From an uncultured Clostridia bacterium (GTDB taxonomy: Bacteria; Bacillota; Clostridia; TANB77; CAG-508): 17,803 bases of DNA. The notes beneath the pieces are model-generated. The model made no database searches. It saw only the letters and a list, made by a program, of their open reading frames with translations, and was not told where the DNA came from. The first letter of the stretch is position 1; each line of letters begins with the position of its first letter. Location: assembly GCA_948678575.1 (NCBI GenBank), contig CAPPGO010000018.1, positions 1-17,803 of the forward strand, in the 5' to 3' direction. Position numbers and translations under genes: made by a program. Positions 1-7,429 of this stretch are shown here, one piece after another.

Positions 1-50
1 CATGTCTCCGCCGTGAAAGGGCGATGTCTTAACCGCTTGACCAAGGGGCC
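1..50 (-). tRNA. tRNA-Glu (TTC), 5' part only
   Basis: On the minus strand the sequence begins GGCCCCTTGG and continues through a D arm (GTCAAGCGGTTAAGAC) and an anticodon arm in which CTTTCAC is flanked by TCGCC and GGCGG, giving anticodon TTC. This is the standard form of bacterial tRNA-Glu. The variable loop, T arm and acceptor 3' strand lie outside the window, so the gene is cut by the window edge rather than broken. It is second in an operon behind tRNA-Lys. Confidence 0.93.
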
Positions 51-52
51 AT

Positions 53-78
53 AAATGAATATCTTTCGATATTCATTT
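53..78 (-). other. Perfect hairpin between tRNA-Lys and tRNA-Glu
   Basis: The spacer between the two tRNAs is almost entirely one inverted repeat: AAATGAATATC (53-63), loop TTTC, GATATTCATTT (68-78). That is an 11-bp perfect stem with a 4-base loop, and its last base overlaps the encoded CCA end of tRNA-Lys. It has no T-run and is followed by another tRNA, so it is not a terminator. In the precursor transcript it would separate the two tRNAs and could guide endonuclease processing. That role is inference. Confidence 0.7.
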
Positions 79-153
79 GGTGAGCTATCCGCGATTCGAA
101 CGCGGGACAACTTGATTAAAAGTCAAGTGCTCTACCAACTGAGCTAATAGCCC
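78..153 (-). tRNA. tRNA-Lys (TTT), CCA encoded
   Basis: Read on the minus strand this is a complete cloverleaf. The acceptor GGGCTAT pairs with ATAGCTC with one G-T pair. The D arm contains AGCTCAGTTGGTAGAGC, the anticodon loop is CTTTTAA with anticodon TTT between ACTTG and CAAGT stems, and the T arm contains GTTCGAATC. The gene encodes its own 3' ACCA (78-81). It is the first gene of a two-or-more tRNA operon transcribed from a strong promoter about 35 bases upstream. Confidence 0.97.
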
Positions 154-168
154 ATAAAAAATTATGGT

Positions 169-222
169 GCGGTTTAATTGCAACCGCTTGTATATAATAC
201 AATATTTTTTGATGATTGTCAA
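169..222 (-). promoter_or_regulatory. Sigma-A promoter and leader hairpin of the tRNA operon
   Basis: On the minus strand there is a perfect -35 TTGACA (217-222), a 17-base spacer and a -10 TATTAT (194-199), so transcription should start near 187 and reach tRNA-Lys at 153. Immediately at the start of the transcript is a small inverted repeat, GCGGTT (182-187) with AACCGC (169-174), which would form a 6-bp leader hairpin before the mature tRNA. Near-consensus boxes are typical of stable-RNA promoters. Confidence 0.85.
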
Positions 223-253
223 CACATTTTTTAAAAATTTTTAAATTTTTTTT

Positions 254-290
254 AAAAGTTGGGTACTATTTCTTATAATACCCAACTTTT
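254..290 (-). terminator. Intrinsic terminator after the UDP-sugar enzyme gene, possibly bidirectional
   Basis: A perfect 12-bp inverted repeat, AAAAGTTGGGTA (254-265) with TACCCAACTTTT (279-290), has a 13-base loop and lies 16 bases after the stop codon at 307. A/T runs on both sides would let it act in either direction, with the better T-run on the plus strand. It separates the fusion gene from the tRNA operon promoter on the same strand. Confidence 0.82.
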
Positions 291-306
291 TATATAAAAT
301 ACTATA

Positions 307-3273
307 TTATTTTTCAGATAATGCTTGCATATCTCTTTTCAAAAGATTTAATTTTTTCTCACTATCTTCCATAGTTTTACCTTTTACACCCATATAGAAT
401 TTAACCTTTGGCTCTGTTCCAGATGGTCTTACACAAGCCCAACAATTATCTTCTAAATCATAATACAAAACATTTGAAGTTGGTAAACCAGTTTCAGATT
501 CTTTACCTGTTTTTGTATCTACTATAATACCAGTTTTGTAATCCCTTACTCTTGTTACTTTATATCCTCCAAGCATTTTTGGTGGATTATTTCTAATATC
601 ATTCATTAATTCTTGTATTTTTTCAGCACCATCTGCACCTTTTAATGTAATTGTAGTAATACCTTCTTTATAATATCCGTATTTTTCATAAATTTCTATC
701 ATTTGATCCCACAAGCTTAGGCCTTTTGTTTTGTAGTATGCTGCTGCTTCACATAGCATCATAACAGCTGTTATAGCATCTTTATCTCTTGCATGAGTTC
801 CTACTAAACAACCATAGCTTTCTTCAAATCCAAATAAATATTCATGACTTCCATCTGCTTCAAAGTTTCTAATTTGTTCTCCAATATATTTAAATCCTGT
901 TAATACTTCAATAAAATCTATTTTATAGCTTTCTGCAATTGCAATAGCTAAGTTTGAAGAAACTATTGTTGAAATTAAAGCACCGTTTTTGGGTAATATC
1001 TTTTTATCTTTCTTTTGAGAAAGTACATATTCTGCAATAAGTAAGCCTGACATATTTCCTGTAAATGATTTGTATTCACCAGTTTTTGAATCTTTTGCAT
1101 ACACACCTAATCTATCAGCATCTGGGTCTGTTGCTAAAACAACATCTGCATCTACTTTTTTAGCTAATTTCAAAGCAAGTTCAAATGCTCTGGCATCTTC
1201 TGGATTTGGATAATCAACTGTTGGAAAATTTCCATTTGGTAGTTCTTGTTCTGGAACTACATAAACATTTTCAAATCCAAGTTCATTTAAAACTGTTTGA
1301 ATTGGCACATTTCCTGTTCCATGAAGTGGTGTATATACTATTTTCAAATCTTTTTGTTCTTTTTTTATAATGTCTGGATTTAATATTTGTTTTTTTATTG
1401 CTGTTAAATACAATTTATCCATTGCTTTACCAATAACATTATATAATCTTAATTTTTTTGCCTCTTCTAATGAAATTGATCTAATTAAAGAATAATCTTT
1501 AACTTTATTAACTTCTGCAATTATTTCTTTATCATGTGGAGCTACTATTTGAGCACCATCTTCCCAATATACTTTATATCCATTATATTCTGGTGGATTA
1601 TGGCTAGCTGTAATCATTACACCAGCTGTACATCCTAATTCTCTAACTGCAAAAGATAATTCTGGAACTGGTCTTAAACTATCAAAAATATATGTTTTTA
1701 TTCCATTTGCATTAAAGCATAAAGCTGTTGCTTCTGCAAATTCAGGAGACATATTTCTTGAATCATAAGCGATGACTACACCTTTACTTTCAACACCTTG
1801 TCTTAAAATGTAATTTGATAAACCTTGTGTAGCTTTTGTAACAGTATAAATATTCATTCTATTTGTACCGTTTCCTATAACGCCTCTCATTCCAGCTGTT
1901 CCAAATTCTAAATCTTTATAAAATCTATCTTTTATTTCTTCTTCATCACCAGCAATTAGTAATAATTCTTTTCTTGTTTCCTCATCAAATACAGAACTTG
2001 TAGACCATTCTTGATATTTTTTCATATATTCTACTTTATTCATATAGTCTTTATACAATTTTCTTGCTGTTTCTGGACTATCTTGACCTTCTGCATTCTT
2101 TATTGGAGCAAATTCTTCTTCTCTTTTTACTCTTAATACAACTACATCATCAAACATCTCATAAGAATCGAAAATAAACATTTCAAATTTATATGCATTT
2201 GGTTTATCTCCAACAACTTTCTTTCCATTTTCATCTATATAAGATGCTTTTTTTACTGCTGTGTGATATGGAAGGCTAAGTTCACTAACTTTTTCCAAAC
2301 CTTTTATATTATATAAGTGAAATATAGCGTTTGCATCACCATATACCAAAGAACCATAGTCATCTCTTAAATGAGCCATTTCATCAGAAATTTCAGTATA
2401 TTCAATAACACCTACTTTTTTATTCTTTCTGCAAAATACACCTACTTTTTCTTTTGGATCTGTTTTTTCAATAGCTTTAACTGAACCTAAAACTTTATTA
2501 TGGATTGACATTCCCATAAGTAATGGATCAACTGGTTTTACTAGAACATTATCAACACCATTTATAAATACCCATTCAATACCATTTTCTTTCATTTCAG
2601 CAATTACATTACTTTTTTCCATTGAATGTAAAGTTCCACCATGACCATTTGCAGCTTCTTTTACTAAACCATTTTCTTCCATAAGGATTTTACCATTTAA
2701 TGCTATCATTGGTAATTGTCCTTGCTTAAAGAATTTTATTGCTTCTTTCGGATATCCAAAATAATTATTTTCTTCAAAGAATTTTGTTGTTGCTTCATTG
2801 TTTTCTTTACTTGTCATTATATACCAAGGAATAACTGTATCATATTTCTTTATAGCATCTTTTAAAGTATCACATAAAGCTTCAAATATTGATTTGTTTT
2901 TTTCTGGGTCAAATATAAATGTTCCTTTTGGTCCACTATGTCCTAATCTTGTTCCTTGACCACCAGCCATTGTAACAACAGCAAGTTTATTATATTTTAT
3001 TGCTTCTATACCTTTTTTCTCGTACATTTCTCTTTCGCTAGCAGTTAATTTTGATTTATCAACATGTTCTATTGGTTCAACTGTAACTTTCTCTAAATCT
3101 ACTGGCTTTTGTGCTTTTTCGTATAGTTTTTGCATTAAATCGAAATCTATATTTTCAATTTGTTCTAATAATTCTTCTTGCAATTTTGCATCCATTTCAT
3201 CATACTTTTGAAGTAAATGTTCTTGCCCATATTTTTTAAGTTTTTTCTTAATTTTTTCAAGTTTTTCGTCCAT
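307..3273 (-). CDS. Fusion of UAP1-type UDP-sugar pyrophosphorylase and phosphoglucomutase
   Basis: A single 988-aa reading frame joins two enzymes. Residues 1-60 are charged and helical. Residues 78 to about 410 match the UDPGP/UAP1 family: nucleotide-binding GGQGTRLG (104-111) with PKG (115-117), GHGG (210-213), GVDNVLVK (239-246), and the conserved tail FAPIKNAEG (388-396). The GGQGTRLG form and this tail resemble UDP-N-acetylhexosamine pyrophosphorylases more than UDP-glucose enzymes. From about 413 follows a full PgcA-type phosphohexomutase: GTAGMRG (458-464), phosphoserine loop TASHNP (555-560, Ser557), metal loop DPDADR (716-721), sugar loop GFEESYG (815-821) and phosphate loop RPSGTEPK (949-956). 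All key residues are present, so the likely job is sugar-6-P to sugar-1-P to UDP-sugar in one soluble protein. Glucose is inferred from the mutase half, GlcNAc is the alternative. An AAAGGAG site lies 14 bases before the ATG. Confidence 0.93.
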   Translation of the reverse strand: MDEKLEKIKKKLKKYGQEHLLQKYDEMDAKLQEELLEQIENIDFDLMQKLYEKAQKPVDLEKVTVEPIEHVDKSKLTASEREMYEKKGIEAIKYNKLAVVTMAGGQGTRLGHSGPKGTFIFDPEKNKSIFEALCDTLKDAIKKYDTVIPWYIMTSKENNEATTKFFEENNYFGYPKEAIKFFKQGQLPMIALNGKILMEENGLVKEAANGHGGTLHSMEKSNVIAEMKENGIEWVFINGVDNVLVKPVDPLLMGMSIHNKVLGSVKAIEKTDPKEKVGVFCRKNKKVGVIEYTEISDEMAHLRDDYGSLVYGDANAIFHLYNIKGLEKVSELSLPYHTAVKKASYIDENGKKVVGDKPNAYKFEMFIFDSYEMFDDVVVLRVKREEEFAPIKNAEGQDSPETARKLYKDYMNKVEYMKKYQEWSTSSVFDEETRKELLLIAGDEEEIKDRFYKDLEFGTAGMRGVIGNGTNRMNIYTVTKATQGLSNYILRQGVESKGVVIAYDSRNMSPEFAEATALCFNANGIKTYIFDSLRPVPELSFAVRELGCTAGVMITASHNPPEYNGYKVYWEDGAQIVAPHDKEIIAEVNKVKDYSLIRSISLEEAKKLRLYNVIGKAMDKLYLTAIKKQILNPDIIKKEQKDLKIVYTPLHGTGNVPIQTVLNELGFENVYVVPEQELPNGNFPTVDYPNPEDARAFELALKLAKKVDADVVLATDPDADRLGVYAKDSKTGEYKSFTGNMSGLLIAEYVLSQKKDKKILPKNGALISTIVSSNLAIAIAESYKIDFIEVLTGFKYIGEQIRNFEADGSHEYLFGFEESYGCLVGTHARDKDAITAVMMLCEAAAYYKTKGLSLWDQMIEIYEKYGYYKEGITTITLKGADGAEKIQELMNDIRNNPPKMLGGYKVTRVRDYKTGIIVDTKTGKESETGLPTSNVLYYDLEDNCWACVRPSGTEPKVKFYMGVKGKTMEDSEKKLNLLKRDMQALSEK

Positions 3274-3297
3274 AATTTTCTATGGTCTCCTTTCTTA

Positions 3298-3359
3298 TTT
3301 AAACCGTTTATATCTTATATCATTTTAAAAATGAAGTCAATATATGTTTACGGTTTTAA
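3298..3359 (-). promoter_or_regulatory. Pair of cre-like boxes bracketing the fusion promoter
   Basis: Two CG-centred boxes flank the promoter. The minus-strand sequence TTAAAACCGTAAACA (3345-3359) matches the CcpA cre consensus WTGNAANCGNWNNCA at all but one defined position. Around 3298-3312 a weaker box centred on AAACGGTTT misses two. They contain an inverted 7-mer, AAACCGT (3301-3307) and ACGGTTT (3350-3356). CG pairs are rare in this DNA, which makes the arrangement notable, but short AT-rich matches can arise by chance. Carbon control of a UDP-sugar enzyme would be reasonable. Confidence 0.3.
3312..3340 (-). promoter_or_regulatory. Candidate promoter of the fusion gene
   Basis: On the minus strand a -35 TTGACT (3335-3340) is followed either by TAAGAT at 17 bases (3312-3317) or by TATAAG at 15 bases (3314-3319). 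The -35 box is strong, the -10 assignment is not certain. Transcription would start close to 3305, about 30 bases ahead of the ATG. The promoter is divergent from spoIIR. Confidence 0.5.
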
Positions 3360-3515
3360 ACTTTTTGAGAATTTTCCTTATATAATCGAATATCTTTATA
3401 CTATTTTATAATTGTGTCCTTTTTGTAACCTTTTGTTGTAATTAGTGTAAAATTTCTATGCATAATTTTTTAATATTTGTAAAAACTTACTATTATTAGG
3501 AGGTATTTGAAAATT

Positions 3516-4127
3516 ATGAAATTAAAACATTTTTTGAGTATATTTTTATTATTAGTAATTTTTTTGATTTTTAATATTTTTTCTTATTCAAATAAAGTAT
3601 TTGCTGGACTTCAAGATAATATTTTTAGACTTCATATTCTTGCAAATAGTAATTCCGAAAGCGACCAAGCTTTAAAATTAGCTGTTCGAGACAGCATTAT
3701 AGAATATATGGAAACTATAAATATTAGTTCTACTACAAAAGAAGAAACTATCAATAATGTAAATAACAACTTAGATAATTTGAAAGTCGTTGCTGAAAAT
3801 AAAATTAAGGAACTTGGATATGATTACCCTGTTACAATTGAAGTTGGTAATTTCTATTTTCCTACTAAATACTATGGAAATATTAGTTTACCAGCTGGCG
3901 ATTATGATGCTTTAAGAATCAAAATTGGTGAAGCACAAGGTCAAAACTGGTGGTGCAGTTTATTTCCACCTCTTTGCTTTATAGATGTTTCTAGTGGATA
4001 TTTAGAAGAAGATGATCAAAAAATTTTAGAAGATAATTTAACAGAAGAGGAATTTATGCTTGTTTCAAGCTCTTCACCAGATGTAAAACTTAAATTTAAA
4101 ATTTTAGAATTACTTAATTCAAAATAG
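3516..4127 (+). CDS. spoIIR: Stage II sporulation protein R (SpoIIR)
   Basis: This 203-aa protein is the forespore-made signal that triggers SpoIIGA to cleave pro-sigma-E in the mother cell. An N-terminal hydrophobic segment (about residues 5-24) acts as signal or anchor. The family signatures follow: FRLHILANS (37-45), an alkaline coiled stretch, LPAGDYDALRI (125-135) and GQNWWCSLFPPLCF (142-155). The length is usual for the family. I chose ATG 3516 because AGGAGG (3498-3503) lies 12 bases upstream. An in-frame TTG at 3507 is only 3 bases from that site and too close. The gene stands 88 bases ahead of murA on the same strand. The expected promoter is of sigma-F type, but I find no convincing match upstream. 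Confidence 0.95.
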   Translation: MKLKHFLSIFLLLVIFLIFNIFSYSNKVFAGLQDNIFRLHILANSNSESDQALKLAVRDSIIEYMETINISSTTKEETINNVNNNLDNLKVVAENKIKELGYDYPVTIEVGNFYFPTKYYGNISLPAGDYDALRIKIGEAQGQNWWCSLFPPLCFIDVSSGYLEEDDQKILEDNLTEEEFMLVSSSSPDVKLKFKILELLNSK

Positions 4128-4130
4128 ATA

Positions 4131-4159
4131 TTGTAAATCCATTTATTTTATGATATATT
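4131..4159 (+). promoter_or_regulatory. Candidate promoter of murA-walJ
   Basis: TTGTAA (4131-4136), a 17-base spacer and TATATT (4154-4159) preceded by TGA, which makes an extended TGn -10. It lies in the 88-base gap between spoIIR and murA and would let the housekeeping wall genes be expressed independently of the sporulation gene. Confidence 0.5.
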
Positions 4160-4215
4160 TCAATTGATATTGTGAGAAATTATGATTATTTTTTGAAATA
4201 TATGGGGGTATTATA

Positions 4216-5475
4216 TTGGAAAAACTTGTTATCACAGGAAAAACACCTCTTAAAGGAGAGGTAGAAATTAGTGGTGCTAAAAATGCTGCTGTTGCAATTA
4301 TCCCTGCAACTCTACTAATAAATGGAATTTGTACAATTGAAAATTTACCAAATATAAGTGATGTTAAATTATATTGCGAAATATTACAAGAACTTGGAGC
4401 CATTGTTACATGGAAAACTCCACATGAAGTTGTAATTGATACTAGAAATGTAAATTCACATCAAGCACCTATCGAAACTACTGGAAAATTTAGAGCTTCA
4501 TATTATTTACTTGGTGCTCTTTTAGGAAGACTTAAAAAAGCTACAATTGGACTTCCAGGTGGTTGTAATTTAGGTCCAAGACCTATGGATCAACATATTA
4601 AAGGTTTTGAAGCATTAGGTGCTACTGTTGAAACTTCACAAGGTAAAATTTCTGCTTCTGCAAAAAAATTAAAAGGTGCTTCTGTTTACATGGATGTCGC
4701 TTCTGTTGGAGCTACTATCAATACTATACTTGCAGCAGTTCTTGCAGAAGGTACAACAATTATAGATAATGCAGCAAAAGAACCTCATATTGTTGATGTT
4801 GCAAACTTTTTAAATACAATGGGTGCTGATATTAGAGGTGCTGGAACAGATTTAATTAAAATAAATGGTGTTAAAGAACTTGTTGGAAACGCTACATATT
4901 CAGTTGTTCCTGACCAAATAGAAGCTGGAACTTTTATGCTTGCAGCTGTTGCTTCAAAGGGTGACATCATTATAAAAAATTGTATAACAAAACACTTAGA
5001 ACCTATTATTGCAAAAGTTACTGAAATGGGTGCTAATGTTGATGCAAATGGAGATCATTTAAGAGTATGGTGTAAAAAAAGACCATCAAAAGCGTCTATT
5101 AAAACTCTTCCTTATCCTGGTTTTCCAACAGATTTACAATCTCAAATGGGTGTAGTTTTTTCAATAGCTGATGGAACAAGTATTATAAATGAAACTATTT
5201 GGGAATCTAGATTTCAATATGCTGTTGAATTAAATAAAATGGGTGCACACATAATTACCCAAGGAAAAACAGCATTTTTTGAAGGAGTTTCTGAACTTAA
5301 AGGTGCTCCTGTACAAGCAACAGATTTAAGAGCTGGTGCAGCACTTATTATAGCTGGTATTATTGCAAATGGTACAACAGAAATTTATAACTTAAATCAT
5401 ATTGATCGTGGTTATGAAAATATAGAAGAAAAATTTAGAAAATTAGGTGCAAAAATCAAAAGAGTAGAAGAATAA
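4216..5475 (+). CDS. murA: UDP-N-acetylglucosamine 1-carboxyvinyltransferase (MurA)
   Basis: MurA transfers enolpyruvyl from phosphoenolpyruvate to UDP-GlcNAc, the first committed step of peptidoglycan synthesis in the cytosol. The 419-aa length is normal. Visible landmarks are the substrate-binding SGAKNAA (19-25, Lys22 and Asn23), the mobile loop GGCNLGPRP (115-123) with catalytic Cys117 and Arg122, and the Asp306 of PTDLQ, equivalent to Asp305 of the Escherichia coli enzyme. Having Cys rather than Asp in the loop predicts sensitivity to fosfomycin. The start is a TTG at 4216 preceded by GGGGGT (4204-4209). There is no ATG at this end of the frame that keeps the conserved first strand. walJ follows 21 bases later on the same strand, so the two are probably co-transcribed. 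Firmicutes often carry two murA paralogs, which one this is cannot be told here. Confidence 0.96.
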   Translation: MEKLVITGKTPLKGEVEISGAKNAAVAIIPATLLINGICTIENLPNISDVKLYCEILQELGAIVTWKTPHEVVIDTRNVNSHQAPIETTGKFRASYYLLGALLGRLKKATIGLPGGCNLGPRPMDQHIKGFEALGATVETSQGKISASAKKLKGASVYMDVASVGATINTILAAVLAEGTTIIDNAAKEPHIVDVANFLNTMGADIRGAGTDLIKINGVKELVGNATYSVVPDQIEAGTFMLAAVASKGDIIIKNCITKHLEPIIAKVTEMGANVDANGDHLRVWCKKRPSKASIKTLPYPGFPTDLQSQMGVVFSIADGTSIINETIWESRFQYAVELNKMGAHIITQGKTAFFEGVSELKGAPVQATDLRAGAALIIAGIIANGTTEIYNLNHIDRGYENIEEKFRKLGAKIKRVEE

Positions 5476-5496
5476 GTAGCAAAGGACGAAAAACAA

Positions 5497-6285
5497 ATGT
5501 TAAAATTTTGCAGTTTGTACAGTGGTAGCTCTGGAAATAGCTTATTTGTACAATCTAATAATACAAAAATTCTAATAGACTGTGGAACTAGTGCAAAAAA
5601 AATTGAAACTGCACTTGATAATATTGATATAGATATTACTGATATAGACGCTATTTTAGTTACGCATGAACATTCTGACCATATTCAAGGCTTAGGTACT
5701 ATATCAAAAAAACATGATATACCTGTTTTTGCCAATTGTGAAACTTGGGAAGCAATGGAAAATCAGCGAAATAAAATGACAAGTAACAATATTAAAACTT
5801 TTGAAAATAATACTGAATTTCATATTGGAAACTTACAAATAGTTCCATTTAGTACACCTCATGATGCTGTGAATCCTTGTGGTTTTAGTATTTGTAGTGG
5901 TACAAAAAAAATCAGTATTGCTACTGATTTAGGTCATATTGATGAAAACATTTTTTCAAATATTAAAGATAGCAAATTCATGCTTTTAGAAGCCAATTAT
6001 GAACCTGAAATTCTAAAAGTTTCAAACTATCCATATAGTTTAAAACAAAGAATTGCTGGACCTCATGGACATCTTTCAAATATAGAAGCTGGAAAAACTA
6101 TATCTAATTTATTTGGAAAAGAATTAAAAGAAGTTATGCTTGGTCATTTAAGCAAAGAAAATAATTTTCCAGAAATGGCTTATAAAACTGTAACTGAGGA
6201 ATTAATACATAATAATATAGATACTAATGACATTAGAATTAGTGTTGCTAGTCGTTTTAATCCTAGCAAAATAATTACTATATAA
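5497..6285 (+). CDS. walJ: MBL-fold metallohydrolase of the WalJ/YycJ (VicX) family
   Basis: This 262-aa protein has the metallo-beta-lactamase fold: SGSSGNS (10-16) typical of WalJ/YycJ, the metal-binding HEHSDH (57-62), and further ligands in PHDA (121-124), TDLGH (143-147) and GHLS (216-219). WalJ is a predicted exonuclease or phosphodiesterase linked in Bacillus and Streptococcus to the WalRK wall-stress system and to coordination of cell division with replication. Its exact substrate is not settled. Here it is not beside walRK but directly follows murA (21 bases, GGA-type binding site), keeping a link with wall synthesis. Its last 8 bases overlap the end of the convergent spmB gene. Confidence 0.88.
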   Translation: MLKFCSLYSGSSGNSLFVQSNNTKILIDCGTSAKKIETALDNIDIDITDIDAILVTHEHSDHIQGLGTISKKHDIPVFANCETWEAMENQRNKMTSNNIKTFENNTEFHIGNLQIVPFSTPHDAVNPCGFSICSGTKKISIATDLGHIDENIFSNIKDSKFMLLEANYEPEILKVSNYPYSLKQRIAGPHGHLSNIEAGKTISNLFGKELKEVMLGHLSKENNFPEMAYKTVTEELIHNNIDTNDIRISVASRFNPSKIITI

Positions 6286-6809
6286 TACCTATTTTTAATG
6301 CCACTATACATGATATAACACAAATAAAATCTGCTAATAAACCAATAAATAAGGCAGGTTTTATATTTTTATTTTTTAACTTCGAACCATATACAGCAAT
6401 TACATATATGGTAGTTTCACTAGCTCCCATTATACATGCTGTTACTCTACCTATATCTGAATCTACTCCAACTTTTTGCATAATATCCATACCTATTGCC
6501 ATAGCTGTACTACCTGAAATTGGTCTTAAAACAGCAAGTGGCACAATTTCTTCAAATACTATTACACTTTTAAATATTAAATATATTTTTTCACTCAAAA
6601 AATCGATAGCACCTGAACTACTAAGCATTCCGAACTGCTACAAATAAACCAATTAAAGTTGGAAATAATTCCAACATTAATTTTCCACCAGATTTTACTC
6701 CTTCTACAAATAAATCAAATACATTCTTTTTTTCTAGTACAGCAAAAATAACTATTGTACCTATAATAATTATTGTTGCTGAATTCCCTATAAAGCTTAC
6801 GATTTTCAA
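6278..6809 (-). pseudogene. spmB: Spore maturation protein B (SpmB), broken by a one-base insertion
   Basis: SpmB works with SpmA in the membrane during dehydration of the spore core. The reading frame starts at TTG 6809 with AAGGAG (6819-6824) nine bases upstream, and runs 59 codons to LIGLFVAV. There the coding strand reads GTTCGGAATG. Removing the C (plus-strand G6632) joins it to the second frame, which continues GMLSSSGAID, exactly the family pattern. As read, the product would stop three codons later. The repaired protein is 176 aa, the normal length, with LRPISGS, GRVTACIMGASETT and GLLADF all in place. Everything else is intact, so this is either a very recent mutation or a sequence error. 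The start overlaps closely with the end of spmA (2 bases between). The 3' end overlaps walJ by 8 bases. Confidence 0.9.
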
Positions 6810-6811
6810 TT

Positions 6812-7393
6812 CTATTTTCTCCTTATTTTTAGATAAATTTTAGTAATAATTATAATTGATATAAATGCAACAACAGTAGAAAACCAAACACCTAAAATAA
6901 TTGAGCCTGGTGCCGTTGAGCCTAATGAACTTCTAATAGTTATTATACTAGTTGGTATAACTTGCAAAGATGCTGTATTTATAGCTATAAACATAATTTC
7001 TTCATCAGACAATCTATCTGGCTTATCATTTATTTTTTCTAATTCTTCTACTGCTTTTAAACCTAATGGCGTAGCTGCATTTCCTAATCCCAACATATTT
7101 GTTGCCATATTCATACTAATATTTTCATAAGCTGATGAATTTTTATCTAATTTTGCAAAAATAAAATTATTTATTGGTTTTATAAAATTTTTTAATTTAT
7201 TTTGAAGTGATGTATGCATTGCTATTTCCATAATTCCACTCCAAAAACACATTCCTCCTATCATTTTTATTAATAAAGTCATTGTGTTTTCTATGCTAGA
7301 AAACACTGAATTATTAACAGCCTCGATATTTCCGCTAGCTATTCCAAAAATTATTGATATTAAAATAAAAAAACACCATATTTTATTTAGCAT
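6812..7393 (-). CDS. spmA: Spore maturation protein A (SpmA)
   Basis: A 193-aa integral membrane protein with hydrophobic segments near residues 5-20, 38-58, 135-155 and 165-187. It contains the SpmA signature GLGNAATPLGLKA (102-114) and FIAINTASLQVIPT in the second half. SpmA and SpmB belong to the nucleoside-recognition (Gate) domain family and are needed for full spore core dehydration and heat resistance in Bacillus. The ATG at 7393 has GGAGG (7401-7405) seven bases upstream. spmB follows with 2 bases between the frames, and its ribosome binding site is inside the spmA end. rsmI ends 36 bases upstream with no hairpin between, so the genes are probably one transcript. Confidence 0.94.
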   Translation of the reverse strand: MLNKIWCFFILISIIFGIASGNIEAVNNSVFSSIENTMTLLIKMIGGMCFWSGIMEIAMHTSLQNKLKNFIKPINNFIFAKLDKNSSAYENISMNMATNMLGLGNAATPLGLKAVEELEKINDKPDRLSDEEIMFIAINTASLQVIPTSIITIRSSLGSTAPGSIILGVWFSTVVAFISIIIITKIYLKIRRK

Positions 7394-7429
7394 TTTATTT
7401 CCTCCACTAAATAATATGATGTTTAAATT

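Noticed and set aside
3450..3500. Sigma-F type promoter ahead of spoIIR
   Set aside because: A GCATA near 3465 could be a -35 box, but no GG-containing -10 box follows at the right distance.
6408..6647. 79-codon plus-strand frame opposite spmB
   Set aside because: Antisense shadow of a recognisable SpmB sequence.
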